Virus record (IMG/VR): IMGVR_UViG_3300002835_001252
Location: 1-21,816 of that record
Reading direction: 5' to 3' (one strand)
Length of the DNA stretch: 21,816 bases
From: a virus
The notes below the pieces were generated by a model. That model worked only from the letters and a program-made list of their open reading frames with translations. It was not told the DNA's origin and searched no databases. Within the stretch, counting starts at the first letter, position 1; each line of letters starts with the position of its first letter. Shown piece after piece: positions 7,720-16,008 of this stretch. The translations under genes were made by a program, and so were the position numbers.

Positions 7720-8368
7720 TCGCTTGTGGATTTTTCAGGGATTCGGCCTTGCTCGCCCCGAAGCCAAGTTGTTCGGGGGTGTATGCCGTAATAGGCATGG
7801 CTGAAATATGGCCTTGGCGATCTGCCTGAATAAAAAGGGTGGTTGCAATTCCCTGACGATGCTGCTCTGGAAGGTTGAGTTCCACCGCAATATCATTGGC
7901 CTTCTTGACGCACAGACGCATCAGATTTGCCGCCTGACAGAGGAATTGCTTGGCATCCTTGTCTGGGTGGGTTGGGGCCGTAACAACCTTTTCTAGGGGC
8001 TTCTGGGGCGATTGAGAGGTATTAATGGTGTTCCATGTAACGGGCTTCGATTGAGTGGGGGCCGCAGGCAGGCTTGAAGCGGGAACCCCAGCAGGCTGGA
8101 TCTCCATGGAATCGGTCTTCTGCTTGGAATTACCAGAGGCAATAAGCACTACAGACTTGCCCACATATTGCTGGAACTTCGACGCAATGTCTTTATTCTC
8201 AGTGAAATACACATGGGCCACGCCATCAACGATTAATTCGATAACGCACAATGAGTTGTTCTTTACCCATTTAGGGGGCGATTTAACGGCTACGAGTTTT
8301 GGCCCATTTTTGGCCAAAGTGAAGTGTGAGAGGACTGGTGCTTTAGGTTGGTTTGATTGATATGCCAT
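7712..8368 (-). CDS. Putative ssDNA-binding/recombination accessory protein
   Basis: The protein has 218 residues and is the first gene of the left block. Residues 1-85 alternate short beta-like strands (PKLVAVKSPPKWV, VAHVYFTENKDIAS, GKSVVLIASGNSKQ), which could form an OB-fold. Residues of about 85-130 are a Pro/Ser/Thr/Gln linker. Residues of about 135-200 are helical (AANLMRLCVKKANDIAVEL then EQHRQGIATTLFIQADRQG). The architecture of beta domain, disordered linker and second domain is similar to phage ssDNA-binding proteins, but I see no diagnostic motif. The ATG at 8368 lies a few nt downstream of a good promoter and has no SD, so the message may be nearly leaderless. Gene reality is high and function tentative; it could equally be an unrelated early protein. 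Confidence 0.7.
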   Translation of the reverse strand: MAYQSNQPKAPVLSHFTLAKNGPKLVAVKSPPKWVKNNSLCVIELIVDGVAHVYFTENKDIASKFQQYVGKSVVLIASGNSKQKTDSMEIQPAGVPASSLPAAPTQSKPVTWNTINTSQSPQKPLEKVVTAPTHPDKDAKQFLCQAANLMRLCVKKANDIAVELNLPEQHRQGIATTLFIQADRQGHISAMPITAYTPEQLGFGASKAESLKNPQAND

Positions 8369-8382
8369 ATAGGTAGATGTTC

Positions 8383-8409
8383 GTTATATCCGACAACCCA
8401 ACTTGTCAA
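8383..8409 (-). promoter_or_regulatory. Leftward promoter candidate (TTGACA ... TATAAC)
   Basis: On the minus strand a perfect -35 box TTGACA (8409-8404) is followed by 15 bp and TATAAC (8388-8383), a 5/6 match to the -10 consensus. The 15-bp spacer is shorter than the ideal 17. Predicted transcription start is around 8376, only about 8 nt before the ATG at 8368. It would drive the whole left block. Confidence 0.6.
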
Positions 8410-8415
8410 GCGTTC

Positions 8416-8451
8416 AAAAAAAGCGGGGCCGAGTTTTTAGCCCGACCCCGC
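8416..8451 (-). terminator. Leftward intrinsic terminator candidate
   Basis: Read on the minus strand, a GC-rich stem (6 bp: 8446-8451 with 8423-8428, extended by pairs across one mismatch) with a loop is followed directly by seven T (8422-8416). This is the standard order for a Rho-independent terminator of leftward transcription. It lies just upstream of the leftward promoter and would stop antisense transcripts entering from the fibre module. Read rightward it lacks a T tract. Confidence 0.6.
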
Positions 8452-8536
8452 CCCACACACATGAAAACAGGAAGACGAATGCCTTCCAAGCTCGCAACTT
8501 ATCACCTTTGTAAATCTATGCAAGCGGAAAATCATC

Positions 8537-8565
8537 TTGCCGCCACTCTATTTTTGAGTTAGATT
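8537..8565 (+). promoter_or_regulatory. Weak rightward promoter candidate
   Basis: TTGCCG (8537-8542) and TAGATT (8560-8565) are 17 bp apart, each a 4/6 match to the -35 and -10 consensus. The expected start near 8571 would leave only about 6 nt before the ATG of the giant gene. A sigma-70 match of this quality is expected by chance fairly often, so this is only a candidate. It is the sole reasonable match in the 208-nt divergent gap. Confidence 0.3.
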
Positions 8566-8576
8566 TTCGGGATTAT

Positions 8577-11500
8577 ATGGCTGAACAACCACCCCTGAAC
8601 CGCTCCTATGTAATTTCGTATGCGGGTAATGACAGAGATTATCCTGTAATTGGACTAAGACTTGATCCCCGTGTTGCTGGATATCGGGTGCCAGAGGATC
8701 TAAGCCCACACCCAGATTCCAAGCGGTATCCCAACCATGTATTTACTGGATCACAGCCCTCCAATGGGGATGAACGGGTTACTCATGTCTATGAAATTCT
8801 TCCCGCTCCTTGGGTGCCCTTTACCCGCTACGATGATGATCTAGGCCCAGTTCAGGGACGTAGACGTTCGGTTAAAAATGAGGGTCAAGAAGCTGACTTA
8901 GCAGCAGATAAGAAGATTTCATATGAGGGGCGCGAGGGTTCCGCCATTGTTTCAAATGAGATTGAAGAGACTTGGTCGATCAAGGTTGATGAAGATGGAA
9001 ATTCCCTGTTCCCAATTAAGGATCGGGATTTTTATGATGCCTCTCGTGGAGCCGTCCAAGAACGCCGTCAGCTTTTTGTCCCCACAGGAGAGGAGGTTGG
9101 AACGCTAGAGAATGTTGGTGGAGTTATTACCCAAACCTCCTACGAACCCTACAACGAATTTCTTTCAGTCAAGGTTGTCCAGACCTACAAGGTGGATGGG
9201 CCTCAATTAATTGGCAATACAACCGATAATGATGGCCAGCTAGTCACTATAACAACCCAACGAAAAGCGGCCCTAGATTACGTCCCGCCCAATCCCACGG
9301 CAACCAGAACGGTTGAGATTTCACGCGAAGACGCCGAATCCCTGATTGAGCGCATTATTGATACGCCAGAAGTTTTCAAAGCCGATACATTTTCCGTAGA
9401 ACGTCCCGATCCCATTCCACAGAAGTTTCGCGTTGCGGTTCCCATTAGATCTTCGCAAGAAGTCGTGGAGGGAGTGGCTGAGATTCCAACACTTGAAGAA
9501 GGAGAAATTTCTCGCTCTGAAGAACAGCGCAATAAATTCCTAAAACGGGTATCGGCAACATCGCGAGACCAAACGGTTCTTCCACAAACGTTAATTCAAA
9601 AATCAACAAATAACGAAAGACAGGAAGTAACGGTTACGGAAACGCTGCAATCTGGAGACACTGAAGAAGTTGCAACCGCAACAAAAACCATTGAAAGCGA
9701 GGCGCTTGGTGATGGTAATTATGTGGTTCGTAAAACAGAGATTCCAGAAGTGTTTGCTGGAGAAATTTATAGGAAAACAAAAGAAGACCTAACTCCGCAA
9801 AAATTCCGCGCCTCACAAGAAGAGGATATTTTTGAAGAAACCATTGAGGGAACAGCAGAATCCCCAACACTTGGTTCTGGAGAATTTGCAAAAAGCGAAC
9901 AACAGGTAGACAAGTTCACCAAGCGTATTTCTACAACTTTTAGAGATATCGAAGTAGCCACATCTCTTGATGAAGAGGTTGTTACCCCAGAGGGGATTGT
10001 CGCCAAAAGAACACTTAGGCTATCAAAAGATCCACAATCTATCAATCCTGATGAAAAACTTATTGATGGATCTATCGAAGCCTTGGGTGATGGAAGAACT
10101 ATTAAAACAGAGGTTAGGGTTCCAAAAATATTTGCCGCAACCACATTTTCTGTTGAGCGTCCAGACGCAGTACCTCAAAAGTTTAGGGTCTCTGTACCAG
10201 TAACCACAAAACAAGAAACAATTGTTGGAAACGCAGAAGAACCTAGCCTTGGAGAAGGAGAGATCACAAAATCCGAACAGCAAACAACTGAATTTTTAAA
10301 GAGGATATCCACATCTTCAAGAGACAAAACACAACTTCCCAAAACGCTTACCCAGAAAACAACCACCAATGAGGGCCAGTTGGCCACAGTTGAGGAGAAA
10401 CTACAACAGGGGGACACACTTGAGCAGCCAAGCGCCACCAAGACCATCGAAAGTGAGGCTGTTGGCGATGGAACCTATATCGTAAGAAAAACAGAAGTTC
10501 CTAAAATTTTTGCTGGCGCTTCATTCCGAGTCACGAAAGCCGACCTTACTCCAGAGAAGTTCAGAGCATCGCAAGAAGACGTTGTCAAAGAGGAAACAGT
10601 TGCTGGCAATGCGGAGCAACCAGCTTTATCCGAGGGAGAGTTTGCCAAAACTGAACAGCAAATTACTGAATTCGTTAAGCGGATATCAACTACCAAAAGA
10701 TCAACAGAAGAGGCTCAAGAACTGACGGAAAGCGTTCTTACTAACGATGGTCAAATAGGAGTCAGAAAGCTTACACTTTCTGATGGGCCTCAAGAAATAG
10801 AAGAATCTGAACTTGTAGTAGACGCCAGTATTGAGGCGCTAGGTGATGGAAGAACCATTAAGACAGAAGTTAAAGTTCCAGAAGTATTTGATGCCCGTGT
10901 GCTTTCGGTGGAGAGGCCAGATACCACACCAGCAAAGTTTAGGGCAAGCGTTCCAGTTAAAACCGAACAGTTTACCGAGAAAGGGGCCATTACTGAACCA
11001 GTCCTTCAAGATGGCGATCTTTCAAAATCAGAACAACAACAAACGAAATATGTAAAACGTGTTTCTACTTCTTCAAGAGATCAGACCAAGCTTCCGTCTT
11101 CTCTTGAACAAAAAACCACCAACGAATTTAAACAGGTGGTCAACATTAAAGAAACGCTGCAAAATGGCGACACATCCGTCGAGCCAACAGCCACAAAGAC
11201 AGTTGAAAGTGAAGCCCTTGGTAACGGGAACTATGTTGTAAGGACTTCTGAGGTAGACGATTTCTTTAGGGCAAAGTCTTTTTCTGTGGAATCGCCAGAT
11301 GTTGTTCCTGTAAAATTTCGTTCCAAATCACCCACCGAAACAACGCAAGAAATTATCGAGGGAGATGCGGAACTCCCATCATTGAGTGATGGGGAAATTG
11401 CAAAATCAGAGCAACAGCAAGACGAATTTCTAAAAAGAATTTCAACTACCACACGCGACAAAACACAGTTACCAGTTTCTCTTTTTCAAAAAACAACCAC

Positions 11501-14500
11501 CAACGATGGGCTTTTGGCAATCGTTACAGAAACGCTAAAAAACAGCGATACATCTGAACAGCCAAGCGCAAGGAAAACAGTAGAAAGTGAAGCTATTGGT
11601 GACGGGCTTTATGTCGAACGAATCACCAATCTTCCTAAGATTTTCGACGGAACCTCTTTCACTGTTGAAGCGCCCGATGTTCTTCCTGCAAAGTTCAGGG
11701 CAAAAATTAAAACACTTACCGAGCAAAAAACCGTTGAAAAGCTGGTAGCGGCTACCCCAACTCTTGCCACTGGAGATCTTTCCAAGACCGAACAAAGGGT
11801 CACCGAATTTCTTGTCAGAGAAACAAAGATCTCCAGAGATCTATCCCAAGAAGAATCACTGTCACAAAAAACAACAAACGAAAACCTACAGCTTGCCACA
11901 GTTACTGAGACGCTCCAGAAAACAGACACAACTGAGCAACCAACAGCAACCAAAACTGTAGAAAGCGAGAATCTTGGTGATGGGAATTACGTTATAAGGG
12001 TAACACAAGTTGACAAGCTTTTTGAGGCCAAATCCCTGTCTGAGGAAAAGACTGACACCATTCCAGCAAAATTCAGGGCTGATATCCCGACCAAAACCGA
12101 GCAGACAAACATAGAAGGAACGGCCCCAGAACCCGCGCTTTCAAGCGATGATATATCGGTTACCAATCAACAGATCAACGACAGGGTATACCGAGAAACC
12201 AAGGTTTTCCGCACAAGTTCTTCTTTCCCATCTTTAACCCAAAAATCCACCACTAACGAAAAACAACTGGCCACAGTTACCGAAAGCATTTCGGATAGTG
12301 ACACTTCAGAATCCCCGTCAGCAACCAAAGATGTTCAGAGCGAAGCCCTTGGTGATGGCAAGTACCTTATCAGAACAACCGAGGTTGCGAATGTTTTCCC
12401 AGCAAAAAGCGTTAGGGCATCCAAGCTGGATTTAACGCCAGAGAAATTCAAAGCCAAGGAAACGTCCAATACCGTTGAAACAACACAAGAGGGTTCTGAC
12501 ATACCAGAAAGTATTACGCTTGGGAATGGAGAATTTGAAAAATCCGAACAACAAATTAGTGAGTTTGTTAAGCGGGTTTCCACTACATCTCGCCAAACAG
12601 AAACAACCTCCATCCTTGAAGAAAGGGTTGTAACGGGCGAGGGACAGGTTGCCATTAGAACGCTTACCCTTTCCAAAGGAGCACAGGATATCCAATCAGA
12701 TCCACTATTGGTAGATGGCTCTATTGAGGAGTTGGGAGATGGTAGAACTGTTAAAACAGAAGTTAGGGTTGGTTCGGTGTTTGACGCCAAGCAAGAATCC
12801 CGACAAAAACCCGAAGTAATCCCTCCCGAATTTAGGGCCGCACTTACTGATAATACCACAGTAACAACCAAAGAGGGAAAAGAGACGGCTGTTTCTTTGG
12901 AGGATGATGAAGTTGCCAAATCTATTCAACGGATCACTGAAGACAAAATTCGTGAATCTGTTACAGTTCGGGCGCAAGGGCCATACCCATCCCTGACCGA
13001 GTCCATTGTAGATAATGACGGGTTGGTTATCACCAGAGTTAAAACACTTGTTGATGGAGATCAGCAAATAAGCCCTTCGGCAACAACTAGCGGACAGGTA
13101 CAGGCGTTGGGTGATGGGTACACCCTTAAAACAGAAGACACTAAGCCCAAGGTGTTTCGTGGTAACATGTTTAGCCAAGAGAAACCCGATAACGTTCCTG
13201 TCGAGTTCCGAGCAGAAAAGCCAGCAACTACCGAAGAGTTTTCCGAAGAAGGTGAGGCGGCTGAAGTTGCTCTTGCGAATGATGAAATATCTAAATCCGA
13301 GCAACAAGTTACGGAATTTGTCAAAAGAACCAGAAAAACTACCAGAGATATAGTTGGTGGAGTAACACTCAGTAATGGAAGGCAAATAGACGAAGATGGA
13401 ATCAAGGTAACTGTAACGAGAACCCTTGCCCAAGGATCTCAGGAAGTTACCCCCTCTGCCAAAGTCAGAGGAAGTGTTGAGGATATTGGTGACGGGAAAA
13501 CAATCAAGACCGAGCTAACCCGCGAAAAAGTTTTTGAAGGACAAACCTATTCTCGCGAGAAACCAGATAACATTCCCGCAGAATTTAGGGCCGAGAAACC
13601 CTCTTTAGTGGATGAAAAAATTATTGAGGGAGAGGTGGAGATACCAGAACTTGAAGGAGACGAACTTGCCAAGAGCGAGCAGCAAATTACAGAATTTCTT
13701 AAACGCATAAGAACAACAACAAGAGAAAATGTTGATACTGTTGAGCTTACTGGAGAACAAACAGATCAGAACAAGCAAAAGGTTACTATTAAAAGAACGC
13801 TCAGTAAAAGCGCACAGTCAATTACGCCATCCGCGAGAATAAGCGGAGATGTCCAATCTTTAGGAGACGGTTATACAATTAAAACCGAACAAGAAGTACC
13901 AACAACATTTGATCAAAAGTCTTTTTCTAGAACAAAACCAGACACAACGCCAGCAAAGTTCAGGGCAACAATACCAACACTTGTTGAAGAAACCACATTT
14001 GAAGATTCATCGTTGGAAGAATCAGATGTAAGCCTTTCAAGCAACGAAATATCCAAATCCATACAACGGATTGATGTTTTTACACAGCGTCAAAGAATTG
14101 AATCAAGAGACGAGATAGAAGACCAACAGCTTGTCGGCGGCAAGATTTTTACAACAGAGCTAAATGGCGGAATTGCTGAAATAATTGAAGAGTATTCTTC
14201 CGACTCTAGTGAGATTCCTGTTGAGCTTGGAACTATATCCTCCGAAGTTGAAAACATAGGTGACAATAAGTTTGTAAAAAGATCTGTTAAACTTGCGGAA
14301 CTTTCAGAACTTTCTGGAACGGTATACGATGAACAGTTTAACATTCAAATTCCATATACAAGAACCATTGTTAGTGCGAACGAAGAACAAAATCTTGCTC
14401 AAAGCGCCGAACTCACGCCAAGAGATTCGGTTCACTCACTAAAAACCATTTATAATAATGATGAAGCAATAAGCGTATTGCTTGAAAAATATATTCAGGC

Positions 14501-15212
14501 AGCAGAAGTTGTAAATATATCGCTTCCAGACACTCTTTTAAGTATTAAATTAATTGAGAATTTTTCAACGGAAGAAGACAGTAGTTCTCCAAGATCTTCA
14601 TTGATTGAAGGATCATCAGTTGATTTTACATTAGTTGTAGACTTAAAATACACCGCAGAACCAGTTGTCAAAATAAAAAAGGGTTACTCTGGGCCAGCAG
14701 AAGCGGTTCGCCATTATTTCTTTCTAAAAGAAGACAATTGCAACATAGGTGCTATTCTAGAAAAAACATCATCACAAAGATGGCCAGTATTTAAACCGCA
14801 AGATACAGAATTTGTAATAAACATTCAAAAATTTCAAACAAATGACAGGTTTTCATTTTCTCTACCAGACAACAAACAACAATATGTCGATCAAAATAAT
14901 TCCGTTTCACAGTTACGAATAGAAGTGCCAAACACACTCCACGACATAGTAATACCAGATCTTCCAAATGACCCTAAATTCTTTTTCAAATCAGACAAAT
15001 TGACCCTTATAAAAGATGACGGCTCAAGAGAAACCATAAACTTATCGTCTTCTGCATCCATTGAAACATCCTTGGTATATCAAGACCGCGCCCGCACATC
15101 ACCAACAGAAATACCATCAGGAAATTATCTTTATAGCTGTTCTGTTACACCATACAAATATGGACTTATGAGAGTTGAAGCCGTTACCATAGATCTCAAC
15201 AAATACAAATGA
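8577..15212 (+). CDS. Giant tandem-repeat tail-fibre/adhesin-type protein
   Basis: The protein has 2211 residues, starting at ATG 8577 in a TATATG context without SD. Residues 1-270 are a unique N-terminal region with conserved-looking segments (RSYVISYAGNDRDYPVIG, HVYEILPAPWVPFTRYDD, GREGSAIVSNEIEETWS); I recall similar N-termini in other environmental phage structural proteins, which suggests a virion anchor. Residues 272-1782 are twelve copies of a domain repeating every 125-128 residues, then one degenerate copy (1783 to about 1920). Residues of about 1920-2211 form a unique C-terminal region (RHYFFLKEDNCNIGAILEK, YLYSCSVTPYKYG), probably the distal knob. The repeats are rich in Thr, Glu, Lys and Ser, with no Cys, Trp or His that I could find. 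The next gene overlaps as ATGA. Size, repeats and neighbours favour a long receptor-binding shaft. A secreted adhesin-like or decoration role cannot be excluded. Confidence 0.85.
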   Translation: MAEQPPLNRSYVISYAGNDRDYPVIGLRLDPRVAGYRVPEDLSPHPDSKRYPNHVFTGSQPSNGDERVTHVYEILPAPWVPFTRYDDDLGPVQGRRRSVKNEGQEADLAADKKISYEGREGSAIVSNEIEETWSIKVDEDGNSLFPIKDRDFYDASRGAVQERRQLFVPTGEEVGTLENVGGVITQTSYEPYNEFLSVKVVQTYKVDGPQLIGNTTDNDGQLVTITTQRKAALDYVPPNPTATRTVEISREDAESLIERIIDTPEVFKADTFSVERPDPIPQKFRVAVPIRSSQEVVEGVAEIPTLEEGEISRSEEQRNKFLKRVSATSRDQTVLPQTLIQKSTNNERQEVTVTETLQSGDTEEVATATKTIESEALGDGNYVVRKTEIPEVFAGEIYRKTKEDLTPQKFRASQEEDIFEETIEGTAESPTLGSGEFAKSEQQVDKFTKRISTTFRDIEVATSLDEEVVTPEGIVAKRTLRLSKDPQSINPDEKLIDGSIEALGDGRTIKTEVRVPKIFAATTFSVERPDAVPQKFRVSVPVTTKQETIVGNAEEPSLGEGEITKSEQQTTEFLKRISTSSRDKTQLPKTLTQKTTTNEGQLATVEEKLQQGDTLEQPSATKTIESEAVGDGTYIVRKTEVPKIFAGASFRVTKADLTPEKFRASQEDVVKEETVAGNAEQPALSEGEFAKTEQQITEFVKRISTTKRSTEEAQELTESVLTNDGQIGVRKLTLSDGPQEIEESELVVDASIEALGDGRTIKTEVKVPEVFDARVLSVERPDTTPAKFRASVPVKTEQFTEKGAITEPVLQDGDLSKSEQQQTKYVKRVSTSSRDQTKLPSSLEQKTTNEFKQVVNIKETLQNGDTSVEPTATKTVESEALGNGNYVVRTSEVDDFFRAKSFSVESPDVVPVKFRSKSPTETTQEIIEGDAELPSLSDGEIAKSEQQQDEFLKRISTTTRDKTQLPVSLFQKTTTNDGLLAIVTETLKNSDTSEQPSARKTVESEAIGDGLYVERITNLPKIFDGTSFTVEAPDVLPAKFRAKIKTLTEQKTVEKLVAATPTLATGDLSKTEQRVTEFLVRETKISRDLSQEESLSQKTTNENLQLATVTETLQKTDTTEQPTATKTVESENLGDGNYVIRVTQVDKLFEAKSLSEEKTDTIPAKFRADIPTKTEQTNIEGTAPEPALSSDDISVTNQQINDRVYRETKVFRTSSSFPSLTQKSTTNEKQLATVTESISDSDTSESPSATKDVQSEALGDGKYLIRTTEVANVFPAKSVRASKLDLTPEKFKAKETSNTVETTQEGSDIPESITLGNGEFEKSEQQISEFVKRVSTTSRQTETTSILEERVVTGEGQVAIRTLTLSKGAQDIQSDPLLVDGSIEELGDGRTVKTEVRVGSVFDAKQESRQKPEVIPPEFRAALTDNTTVTTKEGKETAVSLEDDEVAKSIQRITEDKIRESVTVRAQGPYPSLTESIVDNDGLVITRVKTLVDGDQQISPSATTSGQVQALGDGYTLKTEDTKPKVFRGNMFSQEKPDNVPVEFRAEKPATTEEFSEEGEAAEVALANDEISKSEQQVTEFVKRTRKTTRDIVGGVTLSNGRQIDEDGIKVTVTRTLAQGSQEVTPSAKVRGSVEDIGDGKTIKTELTREKVFEGQTYSREKPDNIPAEFRAEKPSLVDEKIIEGEVEIPELEGDELAKSEQQITEFLKRIRTTTRENVDTVELTGEQTDQNKQKVTIKRTLSKSAQSITPSARISGDVQSLGDGYTIKTEQEVPTTFDQKSFSRTKPDTTPAKFRATIPTLVEETTFEDSSLEESDVSLSSNEISKSIQRIDVFTQRQRIESRDEIEDQQLVGGKIFTTELNGGIAEIIEEYSSDSSEIPVELGTISSEVENIGDNKFVKRSVKLAELSELSGTVYDEQFNIQIPYTRTIVSANEEQNLAQSAELTPRDSVHSLKTIYNNDEAISVLLEKYIQAAEVVNISLPDTLLSIKLIENFSTEEDSSSPRSSLIEGSSVDFTLVVDLKYTAEPVVKIKKGYSGPAEAVRHYFFLKEDNCNIGAILEKTSSQRWPVFKPQDTEFVINIQKFQTNDRFSFSLPDNKQQYVDQNNSVSQLRIEVPNTLHDIVIPDLPNDPKFFFKSDKLTLIKDDGSRETINLSSSASIETSLVYQDRARTSPTEIPSGNYLYSCSVTPYKYGLMRVEAVTIDLNKYK
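9390..13922 (+). repeat. Twelve tandem 126-residue (378-bp) protein repeats
   Basis: Units start at codons 272, 398, 524, 650, 776, 902, 1028, 1154, 1279, 1407, 1532 and 1658; a degenerate 13th starts at 1783. The anchor K/E-F-R/K lies at residues 283, 409, 535, 661, 787, 913, 1039, 1165, 1290, 1418, 1543, 1669 and 1794: seven consecutive steps of exactly 126, then 125, 128, 125, 126, 125. Consensus motifs in order are FSVERPD, P-x-KFRA, EG-A-E-P-L, GE-AKSEQQ-x-x-EF-KR-STT-RD, QKTT-NEGQ, ETL, SATKT, ESEALGDG-YV-R and P-VF. DNA copies are well diverged while the protein pattern is kept. Confidence 0.95.
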
Positions 15213-15985
15213 ATTACGAAAATCCATTTAATCAACAGATTTCAGAACAGCAAATTATTCAAAAAATAAAATCTGAGATTGTTTCGATTGTTAACAATGA
15301 AATTTTAAAACTTAAACAAGAATTAAAATCTGAGCTGAAAGAAAGCGAAACAACAACAACCAAGAAAAAACCATACACTGTCTTCTCATCAGAAGATATG
15401 GTAATAAAAAATTACAACAATAATGTTGGGCTTTTTAATTATACAATCACCCCTCCAGAATCAATCGCAAATAACCCAAATGTAAATTTTAATGAAAAAA
15501 TTTCCTCAATTTATGCTCAAGTAAAATTCTTTTCTCCGAATCCTCATATTCTTGGTTTAAGAGATGGAAAATTTTATTGGATTGAAGATGATTGTGTTGA
15601 TTTGACACTTTACAAAAAAACAGACGGAACACCACCAAATGAATCTCAACAGATTTGGATTAGCGCTGGTACCGTGGCTGGAGGAATCCCAGAAGGACTT
15701 GATCCATCTTATGGAAAATATCTTGCCGATTCAGGTTCTGGTAATGCATGGGTAGAGGTAAATATAGATGGAAATACTGGAGAAATTGTTTCTGTTGCTG
15801 TTGCTGGCGGCGGTTCAACCCCGCAAAATACAAACACATCTTTTTACCTAACTCTTGGATACTATGAATACAATGGCGACTCTCCTAGTATTACAAACTA
15901 TGGTTGCGGAAGCGTCGAAGTAACAGTTTGCCGAAATTGGTTTGCGGCTGAATCTCCATTTTATGGAGTAACATTTAATAGGTAA
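15209..15985 (+). CDS. Coiled-coil plus beta-rich fibre-tip/adaptor protein
   Basis: The protein has 258 residues. Its ATG overlaps the TGA of the giant gene as ATGA, so it is translated in step with it. Residues of about 10-50 form a clear coiled coil (IIQKIKSEIVSIVNNEILKL then KQELKSELKES), suited to trimerisation. After a Thr/Lys linker a beta-rich region follows (FNEKISSIYAQVKFFS, GKFYWIEDDCVDLTLYKK), with Gly/Ser-rich turns (VAVAGGGSTP) and a C-terminus with three Cys (DDC earlier, YGCGSVEVTVC). This is the usual build of a small phage fibre component that follows the main shaft gene. It is AT-rich compared with the left and right blocks. No specific family is recognised; an alternative is a chaperone or adhesin for the shaft. 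Confidence 0.7.
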   Translation: MNYENPFNQQISEQQIIQKIKSEIVSIVNNEILKLKQELKSELKESETTTTKKKPYTVFSSEDMVIKNYNNNVGLFNYTITPPESIANNPNVNFNEKISSIYAQVKFFSPNPHILGLRDGKFYWIEDDCVDLTLYKKTDGTPPNESQQIWISAGTVAGGIPEGLDPSYGKYLADSGSGNAWVEVNIDGNTGEIVSVAVAGGGSTPQNTNTSFYLTLGYYEYNGDSPSITNYGCGSVEVTVCRNWFAAESPFYGVTFNR

Positions 15986-15990
15986 ATCTA

Positions 15991-16008
15991 TTTTTTTTAT
16001 ATTTTTTT
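15991..16008 (+). promoter_or_regulatory. U-rich leader directly before a start codon
   Basis: A run of eight T, then ATA, then seven T ends exactly at the ATG of the 422-residue gene. There is no SD. In mRNA this would be a U-rich, unstructured leader, which is known to bind ribosomal protein S1 in some bacteria; its use here is inference. No stem precedes it, so a terminator is unlikely. Confidence 0.35.

Noticed and set aside
8377-8562. 61-codon rightward ORF in the divergent region
   Set aside because: It runs through the terminator hairpin and over the leftward promoter, has no SD, and its protein shows no domain pattern; most likely chance.
9278-13433. Long antisense and +2 frame ORFs (up to 242 codons) inside the giant gene
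   Set aside because: They recur at the repeat period because the repeats share base composition; the +1 frame carries the conserved motifs.
9390-13922. CRISPR array or DNA satellite
   Set aside because: Period is 378 bp, a multiple of three, similarity is at the protein level and no short identical DNA repeats with spacers are present.
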